Assembly (NCBI RefSeq): GCF_001544575.2
Contig: NZ_FCNY02000012.1
Span: 62,001-126,000 of the forward strand
Reading direction: 5' to 3'
Source: Caballeronia cordobensis
GTDB lineage: Bacteria; Pseudomonadota; Gammaproteobacteria; Burkholderiales; Burkholderiaceae
Length of the DNA stretch: 64,000 nucleotides
Each line of letters opens with the position of its first letter. The stretch's first letter is position 1. Positions 55,951-64,000 of the stretch are shown here, one piece after another. A program made the position numbers and the translations under genes. Under the pieces are notes generated by a model. The model made no database searches and was not told the DNA's origin. It was given only the letters and a program-made list of their open reading frames with translations.

Positions 55951-56073
55951 CCGCTGCCGCTCTACCCGAGGCTCAAGCTCGCTGGGCGATGGCTCGAACA
56001 GGCAGGCTTTGAGTCCGTTCAGCAAGTGAGAGAGCAGGTCGAACGCAGCAGGCTCGTCATCACGCCAGCTTGA
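55951..56073 (+). pseudogene. SymE-like toxin, C-terminal fragment
   Basis: In the plus frame the DNA reads LPLYPRLKLAGRWLEQAGFE and ends SRLVITPA before a stop. This is the pattern of SymE-family type-I toxins (P-x-L-x-L-x-G-x-W-L-x-x-A-G-F ... L-V-I-T) as I recall them. The N-terminal part is missing: just upstream, at about 55950, the DNA switches to the orphan CdiA module on the other strand. It is probably a remnant left at a recombination junction. Confidence 0.55.
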
Positions 56074-56119
56074 ACCACGCCCGTAAGCAACAAACGCAGA
56101 TCGTAGGCTGGGATTGCTG

Positions 56120-56347
56120 TCAGTCGTCTTGGTCCTCGCGCCTTCGCTTTCTCAATGCCATGATTTCTTTTACTAGCTGATACGTGATGCCCACAAAGAG
56201 AATTACGTATAGCGGCATCCCGGCCAATGCAGGCCTCCAGCCAGCACCTTGCGCCATCGACACACCCGCAAAAGCGGCAAATATTCCTATCAGAGACAGA
56301 TATGCCTTAAGGTAACGACGAACGATTAATGACTCTTTTGCGTTCAT
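56120..56347 (-). CDS. Candidate CDI immunity protein (two-helix membrane protein)
   Basis: A 75-residue protein with two hydrophobic helices (YLSLIGIFAAFAGVSMAQ and LAGMPLYVILFVGITYQLV) and a very basic-acidic tail (RKRRREDQDD). Its ATG overlaps the stop of the haemagglutinin gene (ATGA), the position of cdiI/bcpI genes directly after cdiA. It has no recognised family. A membrane-embedded immunity protein would fit a toxin that acts at the inner membrane. The call depends on position; sequence alone does not prove immunity. Confidence 0.55.
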   Translation of the reverse strand: MNAKESLIVRRYLKAYLSLIGIFAAFAGVSMAQGAGWRPALAGMPLYVILFVGITYQLVKEIMALRKRRREDQDD

Positions 56348-58338
56348 TTTCCAGAGAACCTATTCTGAACAGCGTTTTGGACAGGTCCGGCAGCACCCTG
56401 AATCATCTGATTGAGGATATTTCCCAATGCTCCGGGAAAGATAATCTGTGCACCAGAACCCGCCGCGGCCGCAACCGTGGCGGCTGCAGCTGCCCCGTTT
56501 GGATTACTGCCCGTCATTCCAGCCGCACCAAACGCGCCCACACCCGCCACCGCCGCGTTATATCCATTGGCCGCGATTCTTCCAGCGGTTCCCATTCCCG
56601 AAATCGCCGAACCGCTGATCGCGAGCGGATAACTCAGGCCGCCGACCACCCCAGCAATATATGAGTTCGTGACACTCGGTTGATCCTTCGACAAACCCGT
56701 GTAGTAACTGTACGCGTTACCCGCGTAGTCAAGCCCGCCAGCCAACACCGCAGCAGTAACCGCTTCCGGCCCCATCAGCGCCAACGCCGCCGTTGGCGCT
56801 CCATAGGCTCCCATTGTCTGTAAATTCGCTGCTGCTGCGTTCGAGTTTGCGCTTTGTGCCTGAATCGCGGCGTTCAATGTCGCTTCATTGCATGGTCCGG
56901 TTCCAGAGCACACCCGCGCCACCAGATCCTTCGACTTCTTATCGCGCTCGGCCGGGTGCGCCTGCTGGTTGTACATATCAGCCCCCAGCGCCCCATTCGC
57001 ACCACTCATCGCGCCACCGGCCCCACCAATCGCGCCACCCGCTGCCGCACCCGCCGCGCCCGCCGCAATATTCCCCACCAGCGTCGCACCCGCTTTGCCA
57101 TCCATCGCGCCATTGACCGCGCTCGATGCCAGATCGCCCGCAACCGTGCCCGCAAGCGCACCCGCCACATTACCGCCGCCCATCGCCGCGCCCGCTGCCG
57201 CCACCGCACCGTGCAGCGCCGTGCGACCCGCTCCATCCGGACCCCACAGCGACGGATTGCCCTTCTCCAATTTGTCCGCCACGTCCCCTGCCGCCTGCAT
57301 GCCGATGCCTTGGGCCGCGCTGGCGTTGATGGAACCACTCGCGTTCGTCTGACCGGCCAGAATCAATTGTCCATTCGACGTGAGCGTCAGATCCCCGGCT
57401 TGCGAGGCAAGTATCCCGCGCGTACTGACTCCAACACCGTATTCGCTCGAAGCAAGCCAGATTCGATTCGCGTACATTCCGCCCAATTGACTCACGTCAA
57501 TGGCGAGCGCTGGCGCTGCGCCATTGCCCGCAATCGGTGTCACACTCAACGAATCGTGGTCCACATTATTTGCGCCGGCGACCACGTTCAGGTTTTTAGC
57601 ATAAGTTGCCGCGTTGACCTGAATCGCTCTCGACAGCAAATCAACCTGGTCCACTTGGCTCGCGTCCAGCCCCGCACCTTGAACCGCGATGGCGCCGCCA
57701 TTCACCGTGAACCCTGCGAGACTGCCGTTCGGTCCATAGTTCGGCGTGCCGGTGGTCAAAATCGCACGCGACGTATTGATGAAGCCGCCACCGTTCACGC
57801 TCAGCCCGTTGACGTTCGCAATGACGACCTCAGTACGAGGCCCGGCGACCTCAAGAAATCCGTTGAGCTGCGAGGGCGCATTGCTCATCACCTGATTGAC
57901 GATGATGCGCGCCGAACCATTGGGCTGAAGGTTCGGATTGCCGTTTATGTACCCCGCTTGCTGCGTTTGAACAATGGTTGGCGAATTGTTCAAAATCGCG
58001 CCCTGTCGCTGGACGTCAAACTGTGAAAATGTGTTGACTGAAACGCCCGCACTCGACGGCCTTGCCACATTCACCTGATTCAGACCATTCTGAGTCTGAA
58101 TAACCTGAGCACCCGATCCCGGCGCGGCGACGATCTGTGCATAGCCCACCATCGAAGCCGAACCCAGCAGCAACATCGCCGCCAAGGCGATCAGCCGAAG
58201 CTGCGGCACGCGCGCTTCATAGGCCGGTGCGCCAGACGTGGCACGTTCGCCGCCACTGTGCGAGGACGCGAACTCGGCCACTGCACACAGCATTCCCCGA
58301 AGCTTGCTCATCACAAGCCGATGACAGTTTTTATTCAT
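56344..58338 (-). CDS. CdiA-like haemagglutinin, internally shortened ('mini-CdiA')
   Basis: A 664-residue protein. Residues 1-45 are an ESPR-type extended leader (MNKNCHRLVMSKLRGMLCAV), followed by a signal helix (LRLIALAAMLLLGSASMVGYA, cleavage near 67). Residues 70-330 form the two-partner secretion (TPS) domain, with NVNGLSVNGGGFINTSRAIL and the usual beta-helix repeats. At about residue 340 the sequence jumps to a pretoxin region (GDVADKLEKGNPSLWGPDGA, AVNGAMDGKAGATLVGNI, GALGADMYNQQAHPAERDKK) and a C-terminal domain rich in Ala and Gly. CdiA/BcpA proteins usually exceed 2500 residues; nearly all of the filament and receptor-binding region is absent, yet the frame is open. No CdiB/BcpB transporter is in the window. 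The start at 58338 and the AT-rich upstream region look intact. Confidence 0.8.
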   Translation of the reverse strand: MNKNCHRLVMSKLRGMLCAVAEFASSHSGGERATSGAPAYEARVPQLRLIALAAMLLLGSASMVGYAQIVAAPGSGAQVIQTQNGLNQVNVARPSSAGVSVNTFSQFDVQRQGAILNNSPTIVQTQQAGYINGNPNLQPNGSARIIVNQVMSNAPSQLNGFLEVAGPRTEVVIANVNGLSVNGGGFINTSRAILTTGTPNYGPNGSLAGFTVNGGAIAVQGAGLDASQVDQVDLLSRAIQVNAATYAKNLNVVAGANNVDHDSLSVTPIAGNGAAPALAIDVSQLGGMYANRIWLASSEYGVGVSTRGILASQAGDLTLTSNGQLILAGQTNASGSINASAAQGIGMQAAGDVADKLEKGNPSLWGPDGAGRTALHGAVAAAGAAMGGGNVAGALAGTVAGDLASSAVNGAMDGKAGATLVGNIAAGAAGAAAGGAIGGAGGAMSGANGALGADMYNQQAHPAERDKKSKDLVARVCSGTGPCNEATLNAAIQAQSANSNAAAANLQTMGAYGAPTAALALMGPEAVTAAVLAGGLDYAGNAYSYYTGLSKDQPSVTNSYIAGVVGGLSYPLAISGSAISGMGTAGRIAANGYNAAVAGVGAFGAAGMTGSNPNGAAAAATVAAAAGSGAQIIFPGALGNILNQMIQGAAGPVQNAVQNRFSGK

Positions 58339-58512
58339 TGTTTTGGGTGAAAAATTTGAGATCGGCTAGTGATTAGCAGTGCCGAAACTTCGCGGGATTA
58401 TCAAACAACAGAAGATTGCGTAATAGTGAGAAATTTCTGAAATCTAATCACTTTGCGTCGATCGCCCTTGGGCGCGAGACGCTGTATCTGTCGTCACCGC
58501 CGATGCGCCCGA

Positions 58513-59237
<725 letters not shown>

Positions 59238-59244
59238 GCCTGCC

Positions 59245-59685
59245 TCATTCTTTTGACAGCGGCAAAAGATCCTTGCCCGGCTTCTTCGGATTCATCGGAT
59301 CCAGTCCGCTCTTGAGATCGGTGTTGTCTTCGGCCTGCGCCTCGACCGAGGCCTTCCGCTTATGCGCGAAAATCAGGCCGTTCTTCACTGCGGGCGATTC
59401 CTGATGATCGGCTAGCCACTGCTCGAAGAACGCCTTCGGCACGTGTTCCGTGATGCCGAAGCCTGCGACCGCATCACGCGAATTTGCGCCGTTCAGCGTC
59501 ACGCGCTTGCGCAACTCCCCGTGCTTCACGATGTCCAGATGAACGCCCTGCGGAAGGCGGCACGCCACCGTCACGGTCTCGCTGGACTCAAGCGGCGCGA
59601 TCGGCGGTACCGCCGCCGTGGGTGACACTGACACGCCAGGCGGCGTTTCGGGCGACGCGCCCATGCGTGATGTGCGCGTGGTCAT
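59245..59685 (-). CDS. Phage structural-region protein of unknown function
   Basis: A 146-residue protein with a Pro/Ser-rich start and the segment VACRLPQGVHLDIVKHGELRKRVTLNGANSRDAVAGFGITEHVPKAFFEQWLADHQESPAVKNGLIFAHKR, which I associate with proteins encoded beside DUF2184 capsid genes. It is one of the few apparently unbroken frames in the prophage. It sits 12 bp after the capsid gene stop. Confidence 0.6.
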   Translation of the reverse strand: MTTRTSRMGASPETPPGVSVSPTAAVPPIAPLESSETVTVACRLPQGVHLDIVKHGELRKRVTLNGANSRDAVAGFGITEHVPKAFFEQWLADHQESPAVKNGLIFAHKRKASVEAQAEDNTDLKSGLDPMNPKKPGKDLLPLSKE

Positions 59686-59697
59686 GTCAGTTCCCCC

Positions 59698-60740
59698 TCA
59701 AACGCCCATCATCGAAGCAATCGCGAACGGCTGGAAGATCACCGTCCCCCACGTGCCCTGCGACTTTTTCTGCTTGTAGCTGCTCGTCTCGCGCACGATG
59801 CCGTGCGCGCGCATCTTCTCGGTGAACGCGCAATACCCCGTCTTCTGTCCTTCGATGCTCTCGGCGATTAGTTGCAGCAGATTGCCGCCGGTCGCGTTCT
59901 GATACTGCACCGCCGTCTCGATCTTCAGGTTCGGGAAGTTCTTCTTCAGCATGTCCGTCACGTTCACGTTGTAGATATTGGTGGTCGTGAGCGCCACGCT
60001 CAACGAGGGCGCCATCGCCAGCGTCATGCGCGCATCCATCTCGATCAGGCCGCCGGACTGCAAGACGAGCTCGTTGAAGAGCGTCTGGATGTCCGTGTAG
60101 ATCTCGTTGGCGGTGGCGGTCACCGCGCCGTTGGTGATCCACGGTCCTGAGGCGTTGGCGTTGAACACCTTCGCGCCCGGCGTGAGCGACGGCGACAGGC
60201 GTGGTTCGTTCAACAATCAGTAGTTCTGTAGGCCGGCCACGCCGTAGAGATAGCTGTTGTTCTGGAACTTGTCGAGCACGATCGCCGACGCGATATTCAC
60301 CCGCGCCACGTAATCGATCTCGGCAAGCGCACTCATTTCGAGTTGCCGCTCGCCCCACTGCGTCACGGTCTGGTAGTGATACGACTGCCGTTGTGCAAAG
60401 TCGGCGTTGGCCGAGACAGACCCGTTCTCGTTGTAGTCGCCGTAGCTCGACACCTCGCCCGTGCTTTCGATCACCGGAAAGGTCGCCGTGATAATGGTCC
60501 AGTCGCCCTTCTTCGCTTCGCCGAGGATCACCGCCGCCTTGTTGGGCGTGGTCGGGATCTGAACGAATGCCGGGTCGATCTAGTTGGCCAGCCACGCGGG
60601 AATGCCCGCGTTGGGCGTGGTCACGAGCGGCGGCTGGGCGTCCATCGCGGCATCAACCGATCAGCGCGGTGGTTTAGTAGCACCTCGGGCATCACGATGC
60701 CGAAGGTCCGCTCAAGCTGGTCGAAATCGCTGTGCCGCAT
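59698..60740 (-). pseudogene. DUF2184-type major capsid protein, inactivated
   Basis: Conceptual translation from 60740 gives MRHSDFDQLERTFGIVMPEV, then a frameshift near 60660 into the frame MDAQPPLVTTPNAGIPAWLA. In that frame there is TAG in AN-stop-IDPAFVQIP (about 60580) and TGA in GLQNY-stop-LLNEPRL (60217-60219). Otherwise it reads KKGDWTIITATFPVIESTGE, VSSYGDYNENG, and ends PFAIASMMGV. The stops fall in otherwise well-conserved positions (expected NYIDP and YGLLNEP), so they look like point mutations. The capsid cannot be made as one chain. Confidence 0.75.
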
Positions 60741-61252
60741 GATGGGGCGGCAGCAAGAGAACCGCCGCCTACGACCGAGCTGCGACAGCACTTCGTCCGT
60801 TCATCCCGGCGCGAGATACTAGTCGGTCAAACAACGTTCGCCGCGCTGGAAACGCCACAACAACCTCGGCACACAATGAAAGTCAAATCAGAACAGCAAG
60901 GCGACCGCGACGGTGGTGCGCGTGCGTCAGGAAGGGCTCGGCATCACCGAAGCGATCTGGCTGCACAGCCACGGCGGGAAGCGATGGCTCGGCACATCTC
61001 CGTTCATCACAGCCGTTCACTACGCGTGCAGGAAATTCAACTCGGCGCTGCCCGCCGTGCGCGCGGCAGCACTGTAATTAACACGATATGTCCCGCATGC
61101 CGCCTCCCCGTGCCGCGGAATTCAGTCATGCTTGATAGCGATTTCGCTCGATCGGGATAACACAATAGCGCCTGCCTTTGTATGCTACTTGCTCGATCGC
61201 TGATGTGATGACCACATTGGCTTAATAGACGCTCACCGTTCAAGGAACGCCA
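60741..61252. other. Degenerate region between capsid remnant and the DUF1996 gene
   Basis: About 510 bases with no convincing gene. A 54-residue plus-strand frame at 60913-61077 (VVRVRQEGLGITEAIWLHSH, ending ALPAVRAAAL) has a natural-looking composition and may be the tail of a lost gene, but I recognise no family. The last 100 bases are AT-richer and should hold the promoter of the DUF1996 gene. Confidence 0.4.
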
Positions 61253-62590
61253 GTGAAGAATAAGATTGTTTCGACTCTGCTCCTGTTCGCGGCGTACCTG
61301 ATAACAGCATACTCACCAGCAGCGTTCGCCGGCGGCCAGTTCAACGCAAAATGTATCTACTCGCATTCGCTTCCCGACGACTCAATCGTGCATTACGGCC
61401 AGCCCGGCCAGGCGATGATGCATGACTTTTTCGGCAACACGAAAACCGATGCATATAGCGATTACAGCACACTGCTCACCAATAAGGTAACAACCTGCGA
61501 CAGTACGTCGGACATCTCCGCGTACTGGGTGCCGCAACTGAAACGCGCGTCGGGTATTGTGCAGCCCGACTTCGCGAAGACCTACTACAAGAACGATCAA
61601 CCCGTCGTTTTGCTCTCGCCCATTCCCGCGGGGCTGCAAATGCTGGCGGGAGATCACATGTCGAACAGCCCGAAGCCCCAGATTAACTATCTGTGCCGAG
61701 GCGGCGGCTACACGACGATTGCGCCGACAAACTGCCCCGTGGTAACGGACGCAAGCGGCACCTATTCACAACTCGACATCTCCGTGCACTTCCCCGACTG
61801 CTGGGACGGCGTGCATCTGAAGCCTGATTTTGCCAATCAGATTATCAACATGGCGTATCGGCAGTCGGATGGTACGTGTCCCGCAAGTTACCCGATCAAA
61901 ATTCCCGAGTTGCAGGTGAACGTTCAGTATTCGCTTGGACAAAACCCGGATCTTTCGACGGCTCAGCTTTCCATGGACCCGATGCTGACGAATGGTGCAT
62001 GGACCCCGATGTGGGGTTCGCTGTACACGGCGCACGCCGACTTCATCAATGGATGGAAGATCGATAGCATGCAGTACGCGATCGATAAGTGCTCGAATGC
62101 AAACGTCGCCTGCGACAATCAAATTCCGACCTTCTATGCGCCAGCCATTGCAGATGCGTGGATGAACTCCACGGGTGTGACCACTATCACCGGTCCGACG
62201 CTTCAGGTGGGCCCTGGTGACATCATCTTCCTGAAGTTTTCGACGCCGTCCAACACGAGCGACTATCTCTGGAGCAAGGCGTTCCTGCAAACGCAGGGGC
62301 AAAACGTCACGGACACAAGTGCGATCATGCTCAATCTTTATGCTGCGGCGTCGGGCTGGAACGAAAGCTCGCCGTTGCCACAAGCGGTCGACTGTTCGAC
62401 GCAGTCGGTTGGCGGTATCTACCTCGACAACGCCAACATTCGCCGACTCAACGACGTGACGAACTATGTCAAGAGCGCCATCGCGTCGGGCGCTCAGACG
62501 ATCGGCATCTGCGCGCGGAACGCAACAGGGCGTACCGTTGTGTTCTCCTCAAAGGACGGCGTGTTCGCTCCCGCGCTGTTCATGAAGTAA
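61253..62590 (+). CDS. Secreted DUF1996-domain protein
   Basis: A 445-residue protein with a signal peptide (IVSTLLLFAAYLITAYSPAAFAG). The N-terminal ~240 residues match DUF1996: IVHYGQPGQAMMHDFFGNTKT, TTCDSTSDISAYWVPQLKR, GLQMLAGD, DISVHFPDCWDGVHLKPDF and GTCPASYPIKIPELQVNVQY. DUF1996 is best known from fungi and some bacteria. The C-terminal half (about 245-445) is a second beta-rich domain with several Cys (DKCSNANVACDNQIP, QAVDCSTQ, IGICARN). It is intact and on the opposite strand to the dead phage genes around it, which suggests separate acquisition. Function unknown; secreted. Confidence 0.75.
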   Translation: MKNKIVSTLLLFAAYLITAYSPAAFAGGQFNAKCIYSHSLPDDSIVHYGQPGQAMMHDFFGNTKTDAYSDYSTLLTNKVTTCDSTSDISAYWVPQLKRASGIVQPDFAKTYYKNDQPVVLLSPIPAGLQMLAGDHMSNSPKPQINYLCRGGGYTTIAPTNCPVVTDASGTYSQLDISVHFPDCWDGVHLKPDFANQIINMAYRQSDGTCPASYPIKIPELQVNVQYSLGQNPDLSTAQLSMDPMLTNGAWTPMWGSLYTAHADFINGWKIDSMQYAIDKCSNANVACDNQIPTFYAPAIADAWMNSTGVTTITGPTLQVGPGDIIFLKFSTPSNTSDYLWSKAFLQTQGQNVTDTSAIMLNLYAAASGWNESSPLPQAVDCSTQSVGGIYLDNANIRRLNDVTNYVKSAIASGAQTIGICARNATGRTVVFSSKDGVFAPALFMK

Positions 62591-62596
62591 TTATTC

Positions 62597-62781
62597 TCAC
62601 CCTGCGGGCACCGATGTCTGCGGACTGGCGTCCTGCGTTTTCTCCTGCACCAATCCGGGTTTCTTCGCGCGATCGCACAACCAGTAGATCAGGCTCGCGT
62701 GCATCAGGTTGCCCGGCGCGTGAGCCGCCACCGGTACGCCGCCTCAATGCCCTCGTTAGTGCGCACCAGCGCGAGCGTCAT
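62597..62781 (-). pseudogene. Phage gene fragment next to portal remnant
   Basis: From 62781 the minus strand reads MTLALVRTNEGIEAAYRWRL before losing frame; a neighbouring frame continues HAPGNLMHASLIYWLCDRAK and KPGLVQEKTQDASPQTSVPAG to a stop at 62597. The two pieces join by a frameshift near 62715. It is encoded directly downstream of the portal remnant, as small head genes are. No family name can be given. Confidence 0.45.
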
Positions 62782-62826
62782 CGCTTTCGCGGTCAGGGCG
62801 ACGATAGTTCAGCGCATCGACTTTTG

Positions 62827-63398
62827 CTACGCGCGCTGGAACTTCGGCTCCGCCCCGCCCGCCGTGCTCAGTTGTTCCAGCGGCGGCTCGGGCGCGGCTT
62901 CGTTCAGATCCAGCGACGCATACGGACCGTCTTCCTGCGCGGCCAGTCGCACACGCGCCTCGTCCGGGCTGATCACGCCCGCGTTGATCAACTCGATGTC
63001 GGTGTCCGCCTCGACCTTGCGCATGTTATTTCCTTCGCCAGAACCTCGGCGGGCCGCGGGTATTCGGGGCGCTGGCTGAGTTCGGCGAGGTAAGGATAAC
63101 CAAGAAAACCGAGCCCTTCGGCAAAAAGCCCGCCAAGCGCCCAGCGAAAATTCGCATCGCACGCCAAATCGCAAGCGAGCTTCGCGTCCTGCGCGATGAC
63201 GCCGGGCGCGGCCTGAGGCAGCGTGAACGCCTGCACGCACGGCGCCGGCGCACCGAGCACGCCGAGCGCCCCATCGTGAATCTGGCGGATATCAAGGTGT
63301 CTTGCTGCTTCCGGCTTGCTCTGGCCACCCGGTGCAGCCGTTTGCGCAGGCATGCGGGTCGAGGTGCGACCGAGCCAGTGCGCGACGAGTTTCAGCAC
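62827..63398 (-). pseudogene. Phage portal protein, internal deletion
   Basis: The first ~125 residues, from a GTG at 63398, have portal-protein character: LDIRQIHDGALGVLGAPAPC, TLPQAAPGVIAQDAKLACDL, GFLGYPYLAELSQRPEYPRPAEVLAKE. Near 63030 the frame becomes meaningless, while another frame opens with EGNNMRKVEADTDIELINAG, VISPDEARVRLAA and ends AEPKFQRA, a typical portal C-terminus. Roughly 300 central residues are missing and the two ends are out of frame. Confidence 0.65.
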
Positions 63399-63499
63399 AA
63401 TCTGATGGGCGGTGATGTAGGCGAGTCGCTACCTTCAAATGACGCCATCGCGGTCAAACGCCGTCAGCAGGCATCCAACAAGATTTGCAGGAGATCTTT

Positions 63500-63739
63500 G
63501 TGTATCTGACCCACGAGCAGCGTCACTCGCTCACGATTGCCGCGTCTACTGCGCGCGCCAACGACAGAATTCAGGCCATCGATGCTGCGGCCGAACAACT
63601 GCGCCGAGAAAACCCCGGTGCATTTCATACGGACGATTCGCTGCACGAGCGCGTGTTCGTACATCAGCCAAGCCCCGCGTTACCGTGCAAGGCGTTTCAT
63701 CACCCCTTTCCTCGAGAGCGCGCAACGAGCGGCGTGTGA
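63500..63739 (+). CDS. Small hypothetical protein in the prophage, possibly truncated
   Basis: A 79-residue frame starting at a GTG with a CAGGAG six bases upstream: MYLTHEQRHSLTIAASTARA, IQAIDAAAEQLRRENPGAFH and DDSLHERVFVHQP look like genuine coding sequence. The last ~20 residues (after VHQPS) look like read-through of non-coding DNA, so the original C-terminus may be lost. No family recognised. Confidence 0.4.
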   Translation: MYLTHEQRHSLTIAASTARANDRIQAIDAAAEQLRRENPGAFHTDDSLHERVFVHQPSPALPCKAFHHPFPRERATSGV

Positions 63740-63799
63740 TCTCGGCGACGCGAAGGCTCGCGCGCGATTCCTGCGGTCGGGCCGCGCCACCTCCCCGCT

Positions 63800-64000
63800 C
63801 TATACCGCCGCGAGCGCCGCATCCGAGATCCGCATCGGCGCCGGGCGAACAGCAACGCGAAGGCGCGCGACAGCGCATCGACCTGATCGTCGTGCGTGCC
63901 GAACGGAAAACCGCGTAGCTCGGCCACCAGCGCCGCATTCCAGTCGCCTCGCACCAGTATCACGTTGCCGACGTTGACCTGCACGGCGAAAGGCTCGGCG
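63800..64000 (-). pseudogene. Phage terminase large subunit, C-terminal end, frameshifted (cut by window edge)
   Basis: The end of the nuclease domain is visible: AEPFAVQVNVGNVILVRGDW then FPFGTHDDQVDALSRAFALL, the D-D-Q-V-D motif typical of terminase nucleases. Just after LLFA one base seems to be missing; the next frame restores PAPMRISDAALAAV and a stop at 63800-63802. The lesion affects only the last 15 residues, so it might be tolerated, but the neighbouring phage genes are all broken. The ATPase part lies beyond the window. Confidence 0.7.

Noticed and set aside
59698..60740. Phage stop-codon recoding as explanation for the TAG and TGA in the capsid frame
   Set aside because: Two different stop codons plus a frameshift, and broken neighbours, fit decay better than recoding.
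60913..61077. 54-residue plus-strand frame annotated as a gene
   Set aside because: Only a GTG start without a ribosome site and no recognisable family; noted as a possible relic within the region entry instead.

Overview
The window looks like a chromosomal stretch from a Burkholderia-sensu-lato bacterium (Paraburkholderia or Caballeronia type). It is GC-rich, with short intergenic gaps, many 4-nt start/stop overlaps, and gene families typical of that group (DUF2968, DUF2891, OxlT/Frc, ESPR-type haemagglutinin). I saw no tRNA, rRNA or CRISPR array. Names and family calls come from recognising protein motifs; no database search was run.

Positions 1-42000 are mostly ordinary metabolic and accessory genes. 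In order they are: the end of gabT, a 570-bp imperfect inverted-repeat element, and gabD; a metallophosphoesterase flanked by two related periplasmic proteins; patatin, an isochorismatase-like protein, MsrB and an ABC-2 exporter; a cupin, a 3-hydroxyacyl-CoA dehydrogenase and a glutathionyl-hydroquinone reductase; an overlapping operon of PQQ dehydrogenase, dihaem cytochrome c and ankyrin protein; a branched-chain acyl-CoA operon (acyl-CoA dehydrogenase, ligase, 3-hydroxyisobutyryl-CoA hydrolase) with a divergent AraC regulator; transporters, MATE and YnfA; a secreted nuclease, Ogt and OmpA-like and DUF2968 envelope proteins; and a two-gene operon of a double-domain KaiC-like ATPase and a single-domain response regulator.

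Positions 37200-50200 hold an oxalate/organic-acid CoA cluster: formyl-CoA transferase, an NDP-forming acyl-CoA ligase, a SucCD-type ligase pair, an OxlT-type antiporter, a ketopantoate-reductase-like enzyme, a fumarylacetoacetase-like enzyme and a GntR regulator. The TPP-dependent decarboxylase gene that should head the frc operon survives only as a fused N-terminus and C-terminus with the middle deleted. Four copies of TGATATACA(A/G) sit in front of the divergent operons, the GntR gene and the reductase gene, and are a good candidate for the GntR operator.

Positions 54700-64000 are a degraded accessory region. A truncated M23 peptidase abuts a contact-dependent-inhibition (CDI) graveyard: a frameshifted orphan CdiA C-terminal module, a SymE-like fragment, a candidate two-helix immunity gene, and a 664-residue 'mini-CdiA' in which a secretion (TPS) domain is joined in frame to a pretoxin/toxin region with almost no filament between. 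Beyond it lies a decayed prophage on the minus strand (terminase, portal, major capsid, DUF4054 and small head proteins), nearly every gene broken, with an apparently intact secreted DUF1996 gene inside it on the plus strand.
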